Assembly (NCBI GenBank): GCA_963682025.1
Contig: OY821522.1
Span: 32,365,849-32,429,848 of the forward strand
Length of the DNA stretch: 64,000 bases
DNA from: Cordilura impudica
Taxonomy: Eukaryota; Arthropoda; Insecta; Diptera; Scathophagidae
Reading direction: 5' to 3'
In this document: positions 32,654-43,906 of the stretch, in pieces
Position numbering within the stretch: position 1 is the stretch's first letter
Layout: each line of letters begins with the position of its first letter
Made by a program: the position numbers and the translations under genes
Notes under the pieces: generated by a model
Seen by the model: the letters and a program-made list of their open reading frames with translations, nothing else
The model's database searches: none
Told to the model about the DNA's origin: nothing

Positions 32654-34975
32654 ATGGCGCAATTAAAATTAAATAAAAGCGAAATTATTAATTTAATTAA
32701 TATATATCGCGAAAATGAGTGCTTATGGAATTATAAAAGTGACAATGGCTTAAGTCTAGTTTAGGGGCAACTCCCCGATCGGTTCCAAATTCTCACCACT
32801 TATAAATCATTTTATTGCGGTTCTAGGAAAATAATTTTTTTCGTCGGTCGAGCCTATTTTCCGAGTTATGGGCCTCCAAAGTTTTGACATGGACTTGTAT
32901 ATAACTCTGTTATTTACTATCGGATTATATATATCATTTGAAAGCTTATTTCAGTACCTTTCATTTGGTATCTTTAAATTTTAAATCCATTAACCCATTA
33001 TGAACCTATTTCAAATTTTGTATTTTTCCAATAGAGTTTTTTCTTAAAAACGGGATTATCTCGTAAACAGACATATTTCATGTGTAGTTTTACGTTAACT
33101 GAATAAAAGCTGTGTTCAGTACCTTCATTTTCATATATTTTTTGATCTCTTAACCCTTTCAGGACCGGGTATACTATTATTTTTTATGGGAATTAACCCA
33201 TTAGAAATATATTTGCAGAATATTATGAAAATTTTTTTTAAAAAATCGCGCGATTTACTTTAGTGTTTCCGGGAAAAGACACTTTTTTATTCTTGTGACG
33301 TACGCTGGAAAACTTTATTCAGCGAAGCCACCTGCCGCGTCCTACTGGAGGAGAAAACCCTTAAGCGCGGCCGCAGGCCGCCACGCAGAAAAACTTACTA
33401 TGCGAAGCCAGATTTCAATACTATATTATAAAAATAAGAAAACTATTGATTTTCCCTTTTACGAAATGTTTACTTTTTACTTTTTAATAAGAGATCACTC
33501 AAAAAACATATATATGTATACACAACAAACATAAAAAATTCTACTTTAATTAATTTAAAAACTTACCACATTTTTCGACAATGAATAAAAAGGTGTAGCC
33601 ATTATTTAAAAAAATATAAAACTTTTGGAATGCCGTAAAAATAGGAACATATATTTTCCAAAAACTAAAAAGTGTACATAAAATCCCTAATATATCCGGT
33701 CCTGAAAGGGTTAAGAGGTCGAAAAATATATCAAAATGAAGCTACTGGACCCAGCTTTTATTCAGTTAACGTAAAACTACACATAATATATGTCTGTTTA
33801 CGAGATAATCCCGTTTTTAAGAAAAAACTCTATTGGAAAAATACAAAATTTGAAATAGGTTCATAATGGGTTAATGGATTTCAAACACCAAATGAAAGGT
33901 ACTGAAATAATCTTTCAAATGATATATATATCGGTGAAATTTGATAGTAAATAACAGAGTTATATACAAGTCCATGTCAAAACTTTGGAGGTCCATAACT
34001 CGGAAAATAGGCTCGACCGACGAAAAAAAATATTTTCCTGGAATCACCCAAAAAAAAAAAAAATCGGAGAGTTGCCCCTAAAGTAGACTTGTTCCGTGAC
34101 AATTATAAAAGAAGTGATTTAAAAAGAAAAGCATGGGAAGCAATTGGCCAAAAATTTAAGTGTACGGCAGACGAAGCCAAAAAAAAAAATTAAATATCTA
34201 CGATCTGCTTATGTTGGAGAAAAGAAAAAAGTTGAAGATTCTAAAAGAAGTGGCTCATCTGGAGATGTATATGAACCCGACCTCTTCTATTTTAATGAGT
34301 TCTCCTATTTAGACGGAGCAATCGTTTTAAGGAAAAGATATTCCAATTTTGATGAGGTTTTTCTACATATATTTTTTTACATTATAAATAATTTACTTGA
34401 AATGTTAATTTTTTACAGATCAATAGCAGCAGCGTGAGTTTTTCCCAAGAGGATGCAACAACCGATGCAACAGGCAGCATCCCTTGCAAAACAGAACAAA
34501 TGAATGCCGAAACCGAGGATATGGGTGGCTGTTCTCAAAAAAAAGGAACAAACGTAGACGAGTAGAGGACTCCGAACTCAGTACGCAGAAATTGGACGCA
34601 GCACTAGTAAATTTTGCTGTTAGGAAACCATCTCCTACGCCTGAAGAAGATGATGTATTTGTAGCATTCGGAAAAAGCGTTGCTGTGCAACTGAAAAAAC
34701 TGTCTCCAGTTCGCGCATCTACAGCTATGGCTGAATTGCAGCAAATTATTAATAAGCATACTATTATACAGTTGCAGCAAACATCGCAGAGGACTGAAGT
34801 TGTTTGTGAGGAACTAATTGTGCCGTCTCCCTGTTGTGCTACGCAATCTGACAGCGAAGACGTATGTTTTTCACCAGAGTTGGCTAGTTCGTTTCATAGT
34901 ACAACATATGATGGAATACGTACTGCCATGTATTATGCAGATATTCGCGACGATGAAGATTGTGAACAGTAGATT
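32654..34975 (+). pseudogene. MADF-BESS domain protein, split by a MITE and frameshifted
   Basis: Starts at ATG 32654 (MAQLKLNKSEIINLINIYRE), the first helix of a MADF (Myb/SANT-like) domain. Interrupted at 32760 by a 1321-bp MITE, it resumes in frame at 34085 with FRDNYKRSDLKRKAWEAIG and IKYLRSAYVGEKKKVEDS, the remaining MADF helices. A ~62-bp intron is likely (donor near 34356, acceptor TTTTTTACAG near 34418), followed by a Ser/Thr-rich linker. In the A-run near 34530-34545 one base is missing, so the frame shifts. The following 162-codon frame (34484-34972) has a KKRNKRRR basic patch and a BESS-like motif (VFVAFGKSVAVQLKKL). MADF-BESS proteins bind DNA and partner proteins, and such proteins accompany Harbinger nucleases. 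A host origin is possible. Confidence 0.7.
32761..34081. mobile_element. 1321-bp MITE with ~400-bp TIRs inside the MADF exon
   Basis: Ends TTAGGGGCAACTC / GAGAGTTGCCCCTAA. Inverted homology extends ~420 bp inward on the left and ~395 bp on the right (to AACCCTTTCAGGACCGG near 33155-33170 and CCGGTCCTGAAAGGGTT near 33697-33713). A three-base AGT flanks both ends (32758-32760 and 34082-34084). The central ~500 bp has a 79-codon frame with no recognisable product. Removing one AGT and the element leaves the MADF frame continuous, which supports the boundaries. Confidence 0.85.
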
Positions 34976-35548
34976 CTGGAATAGTGGTTATTAGATTATA
35001 AAATACAAAACATTATATTCTCTCTAATTACTTTTATCAATTAAATGTATACCAATCAGTATTTTTTAAAGTTTATATTATATGTTATAATAAAAAATGT
35101 ATTTGAAATGTATTGAAATTTGAATTATGAAATTTTTTTTTATTTTTATATAATATTAAAATTACAATAAAAAATGTATTTGAAATTGAATATTTGTATA
35201 ATGTGATAATTTGGATATTATGGAATTTAAGTCGATTACAAAGGGGTCATTTGTATGGGGACTTGGTCTGAACATGCACCGATTTTCAGCAATTGTAACA
35301 GTGTTCATCCTATGCTCGATAGAAGATTGTATATTACATTGCATCGAAATATATTCCTATTTGTGACAGACAGACATCGCTAAATCGACTTAGAAAGTGA
35401 TTCAGAGTCGATTGGTATAATAAAAGGTCAAATATTTATGGTAGCTACAAACATCAGGATAAATTCATTATACCCTGACGACATAGTGGTATAGGGTATA
35501 ATATAAACTATTTCAAACAATTAATCTGAAGATGAAATCAAAGATTTA
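34976..35548. other. Intergenic AT-rich stretch with a dispersed repeat
   Basis: Lies between the two convergent Harbinger genes. The dispersed repeat at about 35380-35505 (CGACTTAGAAAGTGATTC ... GACATAGTGGTATAGGGTAT) is present in reverse at about 63850-63985. No gene is seen. Confidence 0.55.
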
Positions 35549-36272
35549 TTATTCTTTAAAATTTTTTTGAATTTTTTTCCATTGGTAAGGCACGTTTCCA
35601 TCATTAATTACATATTTGCACAGCTTATCTCTGTACCGGCAAGAGTACTTATAGCCAGATAAATCTTGTTTTGTCAATGGTGTAATTGTTTCTGGAAGAT
35701 TCCAATTGACGGTTTCTTCTACGCTGACGGTTACTGCGATTGACTTGGTCAAATAGTTGTGTAGAACACAACAAGCTTTAACTACTAGATCACAATTATT
35801 TAGAGAAACTTCTATCGGTCGGTGAAAAATTCGAAAACGTGAAACTAGTCTACCAAAAGTCATTTCCACAATTAGTTTCGCTCTGCTCAATCTATAATTA
35901 AACACTTCTTGGGCGACAGTCAACGCGATGTTTTTATCAAAAGCCTTCACTATGTGAGTGTCTAAGGGAAAAATACAGTTCCCGAGTTTTTCTGAAAGCG
36001 GCAAATTCAATTTCCCTGACTTCAAGCAATGGTAGAAAAAACAACTTTTAAGTATTACGGTGTCCGTCGCCCTTCCATTTGCCCCCACATCAATATATAA
36101 ATTTGCCGAATGCGTCGACTGCAGCCAAAAGAACGACACTGAAAAAGCCTTTATAATTGTAAAAATCAGAGCCTGAGTTTGGTGGTGACTTAATCCTTAC
36201 TAGGAGACCACCACTCGAAATTCGAGTGCAAATTCTAGGAAATTCAATTTTTTCATTTATTAAAACAAACAC
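35549..36272 (-). pseudogene. Harbinger-type DDE transposase (broken)
   Basis: Minus-strand frames 36272-36090 and 36139-35549 read consecutively. The first gives PPNSGSDFYNYKGFFSVVLLAAVDAFGKF and the second YIDVGANGRATD, then NIALTVAQEVFNYRLSRAK, FGRLVSRFRIFHRPI and VVKACCVLHNYL. These are hallmarks of the DDE superfamily endonuclease 4 domain of HARBI1-type transposases (Asp in AAVDA, Asp/Asn-Gly block, Glu before the 'FG.L..RFR' block). A one-base shift near 36100-36139 breaks the frame. Upstream the conserved 'GAIDGKH' block is replaced by unrelated residues (TRISSGGLLVRIKS), and the N-terminal half is absent. It is non-functional. Confidence 0.85.
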
Positions 36273-36463
36273 ATTAACGAATTTAAGAGTTCAAATCTAA
36301 TTCTCTTTACGAACGGTCGTGTAAATAATTAAAGCGCTTAGAGTACAACTATTTAAAATTAATAACAAGTGTATATTTTTGTTTTTGCAATTGCCTATTC
36401 TTGATCTCATTTGAACTCACGTGGTAGTCAATTCTGCTTAAAACAGGAATAAAAAATCTAGCG

Positions 36464-36966
36464 ATGGCCCGAGGGGCCAAATCTTCATCAAAAAGAAAGC
36501 TCCTTGCCAACAAGAAGATGACAAAACTTCCTCCGGGTTTTGTTAACCCGAACATCGCGTCAACTTCCAGCAACAGATTTAGCCTGCTTGCTGGTCTCAA
36601 TGATATGGACGCAACTCCTGCATCAAATATTAACGATATTAAACAACACAAACCTCCACCTATAGTTGTAGAAGCCAACGCCTCATTTGCAGATATATGA
36701 AAACTACTTGGTAAAGATTGTATTTTCAAACGTACTTCAATTGGTACCAAAATTTTTGCTCCAACTAAAGAATTGTACGAATGCTTCAAGCAAATTCTTA
36801 AAGAGAGTATAATGGAGTTTCATTCATATGGCTCCAAAGATAATATTTTATACACAACCTTTCTACACGGTTTACCCCGCATAAACTCTGAGGACATCAC
36901 CGAACTACAACCTATCCCCTTCTTCCGTGGCTGAAATAGTTTCCAAATTCAGTTCGAAGACAATGC
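36464..36966 (+). pseudogene. LINE ORF1 (gag-like), N-terminal half
   Basis: Starts MARGAKSSSKRKLLANKKM, a basic N-terminus. After 78 codons a TGA interrupts (near 36698), then the same frame continues (KLLGKDCIFKRTS, APTKELYECFKQILKE, GSKDNILYTTFLHGLP), resembling the RRM-like/gag region of Jockey-clade ORF1. A second stop lies near 36933. The frame reads into EDNA at 36966, where the BEL LTR begins, and continues on the other side of BEL at 43256 with VYKVQFVRKN. Confidence 0.7.
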
Positions 36967-37333
36967 TGTCGTCGTCCAAATTAAATAAAAAACGCCGTCG
37001 ATATGCGTATAAAACTAAGTTGAGTAATTTGAGTAATTTATTCTCTAAAAAGATATAGGTTAACAAAGGTTTTTTTGTATTTACGGGCCACTTACATTTT
37101 GTTGGACATCTTATCTTTTGGACGACATTAAACAAACTGCCGCCAACATTAAATAGTTTCAATAATAAAATGGCCGTAATGCTTCTATATATAATTATTA
37201 ATAATTGAAAAGTTGGCCTTACTGTCTCAAAAGGAGAAATTAGGGGAAATGATAATTAAACATAAAAATACATAAACAAAGCAAACAGAACAAAACAGCT
37301 GATCAGGGATGAGAGTTATCGGCATTATCAACA
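36967..37333 (-). repeat. BEL 3' LTR (367 bp)
   Basis: On the minus strand it starts TGTTGATAATGCCGATAAC and ends with GGACGACGACA. The pol frame runs about ten codons into it before stopping (37303). Confidence 0.93.
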
Positions 37334-40300
37334 TCCCCGCCTCCGTGAATGGTCTCCATGTGGACCACTTCACCAACATCTTGAACATCTAATACTGCAA
37401 GTTTTGAAACAGGACGTCGCAGGCACCCGGTATTCGTGTTCACCTCTGCTGATCTTGCAACACCATCTTTGCCCACAAACAAATGTACGATACGTCCTCT
37501 TTTCCATTTGGATCTCGGCTCGTCAGTTTCGCAGATCAAAACTAAGGCTCCTGTGGACAACGGTTTAGCAGGGAGACACCATTTTGTCCTTCGAGTAAGC
37601 TCGGGCAAATATTCCAGCGTCCTCTTTTCCATAAACAATTTTTTAGGTTTTGTAGAATTCTCCACTGCTTTCTTAAAGAGCAAAATCTTGGGTTAAATGG
37701 AGCTGGAGTCTGTGTAGAATTGTGGCAGCCTAATAAAAAATGATTGGGCGACAGCGGCTCTGGCTCATCCGGAGTAACAGGCAAATGTGTGAGAGGCCTC
37801 GAATTTACAATATTTTCACACTGCACTAATAGACTATACAATGTTTCTGGCCGAGGTGTTTTCTCTTTTAGTGTTGCATACAAAGCCCTCTTTATTGATT
37901 GGACGAGACGTTCCCATGAGCCACCAGCACTGGGATCAGAAGGGGTGTTGAATTTCCACTTTATGCCTAGAGGTTTCAAACCAGCATCAATTTTATCAAA
38001 ATCAATAAAGTTCTCTTCTTCGCCCAGCTCTTTATTAATACCAACAAAATTTGAACCGTTGTCGCTTCTCATCTGGACGGGGACACCACGACGATTTATA
38101 AAATTGCGAATACACAGCAAACACGAATCGCTAGACAGATCCACGGACAGCTCCAAATGTACAGCTCGAGTTGTCAAACACGTAAATAGTGCAACCTAAC
38201 GCTTTTCATGACTGCGGCGTACGGCCACCAAGACAGGGCCGAAATAGTCCAAGCCAGTATAAGAAAATGGACGAACAAAGGCACTTAAACGATCTTCTGG
38301 AAGGGGCCCCATTATAGGTTGCAAGGGCTTACATTTCCTTAGTTTGCATCCACAGCATGCAGCTTTGACACTTCTCAGCACGACACGTATTGATGGAATC
38401 CAAAATTTAAGGCGTATTTGACGGATCACAGACTCATCATTGATATGGTGTTGACCTTCGTGATACCATTTAACTATAAGGTGGGTCAATGGATCACTTT
38501 TGGGCAAAATGTACGGTCTTTTGGTACCAAACGTTATAAGTGGTGCGTTATCGATCCTGCCACCGCAGCGTAGATTTTCAAATGCGTCAATATACGGGTT
38601 ATGAGATTTTATGGGACTGTCTGGAGGCACATTTATCTTCTCTAAAAGACAGGAATATTCATTATTAAATGCAGTTCTCTGCACTGACCTTATTATAAAT
38701 CGTTCAGCATATTCCTCTTCGTCCACAGACAGATCCCCCTTTGAATCTGGCAGTTGTTTGCATTTCGACTTCAAGTTGTTTATGTATCTAAATACCCATG
38801 CCATACACCTTTTAAGCCGCCGGTACTTCGAAAATCGTTTCGCATCAAAAATCGAAATGTTTATAGTTTTAGTGGACAGCACAAAACGTCCTTGGCGTAG
38901 TTCTTCTTCACTGTGTGTTTCTTCAGTTGAATTACCGCTAGAGGGCCACAAATTTGAAGGGCGACTCAAAAAACCCGGTCCATTTTTCCATCGGCTATCA
39001 GGATTATATACGGTACACGGCCTTGTACCATCATCAGCAGGATTCATTTCACCTGGAACCCAACGCCATTGATCTTCTTGTGAAGACTCCAAAATCTCCG
39101 CGACTCGGTTGGCCACAAACTGTTTATAACGTCGATGATCTGATGTGAGCCATTTAATCACTGTACTGGAGTCCATCCAAAACCAAATTTGTTCTGGTTG
39201 AATATTGTGGTATTTGATGATGCCAGCTTTAAGCCGCACAGCCATCACCGCAGCCTGCAATTCTAGCCTTGGGATCGTCATAAACTTATTGGGGGCACAA
39301 TTACTTTTTCCCGTAACAAACGATATTTTAGTTCCGCCGTCAGTATCGAGCCTCCAATATGCCACCGCTGCCATTGCTACCTCGCTTGCATCGCAAAATA
39401 TATGTAAGGTTGTACCTCGATGAGACAAATTAGAAAAATAACATCTTGGGATACAAAAGTCCCTTACCTTTTTCAACCCACAGATCCAAGAACTCCAACG
39501 ACCGCGTAACGCCTCTGGTATTACTTCATCCCATTCCAAGCCACACTTCCAAAGCGACTGCATAAAGATTTTGCCAGCGATAGTGAAATCGCATAAGAAA
39601 CCGTAGGGGTCAAATACCGACATTATCAAACTGAGCACTTCACGCTTTGTCGGTGTCCGTTTGTTTTCCAAAATATCCGCAGAGACACGATTAAATTGCA
39701 AATTGAAGATAAACTTATCATTTGCTGGGGACCACTGCATTCCCAAAATTTTCTCTGTCTTATCAGCTGATATGTTTATGTTTGATAAAGCAGGGTTGCC
39801 AAAGTGTTCATTTATTTTATCCGAGTTGGAAATAATTTTGTGCATCGTAAATCCCGCCGCTCGGTGTATTTTGATAACATCTTGGACCACATTCATAGCT
39901 TCATCATCGGAGCTAAAACAATCAGCATAATCATCCACATAGTGACGTTTTACAATAGCTTCTGCTGCTCTGGGCATATTTTGTTTAAATTTTTCAGCAT
40001 TCAAATTTTTAATGTACTGGGCTATTGTGGGTGAACATGTTGCTCCGAATATTGCCCTTGTCATGACATATTGCTCAATGGGCCCGTTGTTGTTTTCGCG
40101 ATATAAAAAGCGTTGGAAATGCTGATCCTCTTTTCGGATGGCCACTTGCAAAAACATTTCCTTTATATCGCCACAAACTGCAATTGGTTCTTCTCGAAAT
40201 TTAAATAAAACACTAAGTAATGGTTGATTTAAATCTGGACCCGGCAAGAGACAGTCATTTAACGAAACACCCTGTACTTTTGCAGCAGCATCAAATACCA

Positions 40301-42701
40301 AGCGTAGACTTTCCTTGTTAGGATTAAATACTGCAAAATGAGGTAAAATGAAAATATTAGAGCAACAAATGTTTTCTTCTTCTGAAGTAACACGTCTTGC
40401 ATAACCATTTTTCAAAATATGTTGCATTTTTTGCCTGTATTCGATTTCAAATTTTGGGTTTATTTTAAATTTGTTTTCCACTAGATGGAGACGTCTTGAA
40501 GCTGAACCATAGCTATCGGGAAACGACCTACTTTCGTTTCGCCATAAAAGGCCACATTCGTACCTGCCATCATAGTATTTTGTTGTGGACTTTAGAATAT
40601 TTAGCTCCTTTTCTTCACTTTTAGGCATGACATGTTTCGAATCGAGTTTTACCAAACACGATTCAATTTCAAAATATTGTTTCATCATGTGCTCCATACA
40701 ACTGTTATTTTCTTGGTGCTTTGCCAGAAACACACTTTTGACCATGTCCTTGTTATTGTTACCAGTTGGACCATAAACTACCCAGCCAAGTCTTGTCCTT
40801 ACAGCTATAGGGCCATTTTCATCTGGACATCTGGGTATTTCCACGGGAACTGACAAAAATGCATGCGACAAACTAATTATCATCTTTGGCCTTATTCTGT
40901 AATAATCGGCGAGGGGCAACTCTTCAAGATGATTTTTACAATTTATGCCACCCATGGAAAACGACTGTGTTGGCAACTCTAAATTTTTAACCAAATATAC
41001 TTTTGAAATGTTATATTTCTCACTTTCATTTTGTGAGCCACTAATTGTCAAGTCAACAATTTCTGTTAGTTGGCTACTACTGTGCCCATTAAGCCATTGC
41101 AATTTCAAATTTTCCCTTTTTCCTTCCAATCCAATTTGTTTTCCAATATCCCAATCTAGCATGGTGGCGTCAGCGCCGTCGTCTATAAATGCGTAGATGG
41201 ATATACGTTTTTTGGGACCATAAATCATCACTGGGATTATTTGAAATAAGATTTCACTCTTTTGAGTACCTGCATGTAGATTTACAACTTCTCTGGGATT
41301 TTCATTTCGAGCAATTGTGGCAACGCTATTGTTTTGTTTACATTTTTTATCATCTGGTGAGTGCAATAATGGATTGTGATATTTTTTACAGCCACTTATA
41401 CCACATAATTGTTTCTTGTAACACTTTCCAACTTGATGTGGTCCTTTTAGGCATGCAAAACAAAGCCGGAGTTCCCGTACCTTCTTCCAACGTTCATCAA
41501 TAGGAGCGCTCTTAAATACTGGACAATCGGTAAGTGCATTACAATTTTCAGAGCAGACCATACATTTTTTGGTAGAAGTTGTGGTTAATGCATATTTATT
41601 TTTACTTGCCTTTTTTACAGATGATGACGACGACACGGGAAGACCATCAGAAACCATGTTGGCGACTTTTCTGACACCATCGAGCCACTCGGAGAAACGT
41701 TTCAAATTGGGAGGCTCTTCCAGGGCAATACATTTTTCAGCCCACTGCATCTGTTTTGTTGGCGGCAGCTTGGAAACTAATTCGCTGAGTAAGGTTGGGT
41801 TGTTCAAATGATGCGTACCACTAGCTTTCTGCAGAAACCGTACCATATTTGTGACCTTTGTAGCGAATTGTATCAATAAATCAAGTCTTCCTTCAGGGAC
41901 ATATGAAAGTGAATTTATTTTGTGTATTTGGCTTTTTATTAATTGTTCAGGACGACCGTAAGTTTCACACAAAATATCCAAAATCACATTTACATTTCTG
42001 GAACTTGATAACAAAGACTCCACTGTTTCTTTTGCCGGACCATGTAGTGCTTCACGAATGCGTATTATGTTCTGTAAGGGACTGTATTCAAATTCGGCTG
42101 TCGTTTGTTCAAATTCTTCTTTGAATGTCGGCCACTCCTCTGGCAGACCGTAAAATTTTGGAAGGGGGTAAATTTTCTTGGCTCTTACGGACGTGGAACC
42201 TTGGCTGTGGGAAGAAACATTAGTAGAAGACTCACCGTTTTCATCCAATAATGCTGCCTGAACTGTATTTGAAGTTGAGGCCCTCAAGGCTGCTCTTGGT
42301 ATATCGTTGACATTTGCTGCGACCGTCTGTCCACTATGAGCTACACTTTGCGACACCAATTGCATTTCTTGTTGCAGTGACGCTATGCTTGCGGCTGTCT
42401 GCTCTCTTTGTGCCACGAGCAAATTTTGCAAATTCATGTTCACTGCATCAATCTGCTTCATCATTTCATTTTGCATGTCCGCCATAAGACGCAAAATTTC
42501 GGGCTGAGATGACTGTGGTTGTATTTTACTACCTCCCGGCTGACCGGGCGGTACCACCGGTGAATTGACGGACGATTGTTGGCCGGTCGCCGGCGCCGCG
42601 GCTGCTGAATTTTTTTTTACATTACCATCCATATCGGCCAAACGTTTTGGTGGCACACCTTTATTGGACCGATCACTTGTTCTGGGAGACTGTTCCGCCA
42701 T
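37303..42701 (-). pseudogene. gag-pol: BEL/Pao gag-pol polyprotein with one in-frame stop and one frameshift
   Basis: ATG at 42701 (MAEQSPRTSDRSNK). Order: Gln-rich coiled region, gag-like DUF1759 region (WPTFKEEFEQTTAEF, ILCETYGRPEQLI), Cys-rich knuckle (CFACLKGPHQVGKC), A17-type aspartic protease region (AFIDDGADATML near residue 510), RT (RLVFDAAAKVQG, CGDIKEMFLQVAI, HYVDDYADC near 925), RNase H (HIFCDASEVAMAAVAYW near 1105), integrase zinc-binding (HEGQHHINDESVI) and core (GLDYFGPVLV, RSDNGSNFVG, GGSWERLVQSIK), then a DUF5641-like C-terminus (SKWKRGRIVHLFVG). A TAG at 38196-38198 interrupts the integrase core in frame, and a shift near 37640-37690 precedes the C-terminal domain. Otherwise the frame is open for ~1500 codons. 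The product would drive capsid assembly, reverse transcription and integration. Confidence 0.92.
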
Positions 42702-42889
42702 ACGTTGTACAAACAACACAAAATTTTAACAATTGTTGTAACACTGGAGACACAAGGACAACAAACTCCGACAATGTTACTAGACAGAACCAAACAAGTG
42801 TCCAAACAAAATGGTGAAATCGCCTACCGTTCTATACAAATTACTCTTTATTCCATAAAGAATAATTGCGCACAAAATAGAATAAAGAT

Positions 42890-43255
42890 GTCGTCCTCCA
42901 AATTAAATAAAAAACTCCGTCGATATGCGTATAAAACTAAGTTGAGTAATTTGAGTAATTTATTCTCTAAAAAGATATAGGTTAACAAAGGTTTTTTTGT
43001 ATTTACGGGCCACTTACATTTTGTTGGACATCTTATCTTTTGGACGACATTAAACAAACTGCCGCCAACATTAAATAGTTTCAATAATAAAATGGCCGTA
43101 ATGCTTCTATATATAATTATTAATAATTTAAAAGTTGGCCTTACTGTCTCAAAAGGAGAAATTAGGGGAAATGATAATTAAACATAAAAATACATAAACA
43201 AAGCAAACAGAACAAAACAGCTGATCAGGGATGAGAGTTATCGGCATTATCAACA
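42890..43255 (-). repeat. BEL 5' LTR (366 bp)
   Basis: Near-identical to 36967-37333, with visible differences at GTCGTCCTCC/GTCGTCGTCC, AACTCCG/AACGCCG and TAATTTAAAA/TAATTGAAAA. It is followed (minus strand) by a ~190-base leader to the gag-pol start. Confidence 0.93.
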
Positions 43256-43906
43256 AATGCTGTTTACAAAGTTCAATTTGTTCGTAAAAATTTAAACCCA
43301 ACTGCCTTAAAAAATGTAAGGACAATTTCCAGTATTATAATTTCTTGGAAAAAATACAAATCTAGATCCAGAAATAAACCAACTCAATGCTGGAACTGCC
43401 TAATGTATGGCCATGGCGGTGAACATTGCCATCGAAGTGCTGCGTGTATAACATGTGCAGGACAACATCATACAAGTGTGTGTCCGTTTAACACAAATGA
43501 AAAAAGACCAGCTGTTTTTACATGCTTTAATTGCAAAAAACATGGAAAAGAGAGAACTGATCACTCTGCAAACGACATCAACTGTCCGTTACGTTCTCTC
43601 TATTTGGAAACTAGAACAAGAGTAACTTCCAAAAGTCATAACAACAGCAGGCAACAACAAAATATTTCATTTCAATCAAAGGTTGATTTCCCAAATTTAA
43701 GTAGCAACAACACAAACAATAACATCAATAATAACACTAAAGCTACATATGCTAACCAGCTGAAAACAAACAACGAGTTATTTAACATTGATGAGCTTTT
43801 TCATATTTTCACTACAGCTATGGATGATTTGCATAGGTGCACTTCAAAAGTACAACAAATCAAAGTTGTAATGTCAATGGTAAAATTCGCCCATGGATTA
43901 TACTAA
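43256..43906 (+). pseudogene. LINE ORF1 (gag-like), C-terminal half with zinc knuckles
   Basis: Continues the frame interrupted at 36966. It carries three Cys/His knuckles typical of Jockey-type ORF1: CWNCLMYGHGGEHC, CITCAGQHHTSVC and a third starting CFNCKKHGKERTDH. A Ser/Asn/Gln-rich tail follows, and its end overlaps the ORF2 start by about 14 bases. The family's ORF1 protein packages LINE RNA. Confidence 0.85.

Larger units (their letters stand above)
32591..36300. mobile_element. PIF/Harbinger-type DNA transposon remnant
   Basis: Two convergent genes of the kind this superfamily carries: a MADF-BESS DNA-binding protein (plus, 32654-34975) and a DDE nuclease (minus, 36272-35549). Both are broken, and the plus gene is split by a MITE. 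The terminal inverted repeats were not found; the left side abuts FB-B and the right side fades near 36300 into a LINE 5' region. The limits are therefore approximate. Confidence 0.65.
36967..43255 (-). mobile_element. BEL/Pao LTR retrotransposon, full length, 6289 bp
   Basis: Two near-identical LTRs (36967-37333 and 42890-43255) enclose one minus-strand gag-pol. AATGC flanks both sides (36962-36966 and 43256-43260), a 5-bp target duplication, and removing the element restores a continuous LINE ORF1 frame. The LTRs differ at about three visible sites, so the insertion is recent, although pol already has two lesions. No clear primer binding site was recognised just inside the 5' LTR. Confidence 0.95.

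Noticed and set aside
33295..33534. 79-codon frame in the loop of the 1321-bp MITE
   Set aside because: No recognisable domain, and it sits in a non-autonomous element; probably chance.
34144..34437. Frame reading through GTTTTTCTAC to the stop after RSIAAA as the natural C-terminus of the MADF protein
   Set aside because: A T-rich tract ending in TTTTTTACAG and the Ser-rich continuation to a BESS-like motif favour an intron instead.
38611..39072. Several 60-150-codon plus-strand frames across 37436-42124
   Set aside because: Shadows antisense to the long BEL gag-pol frame.
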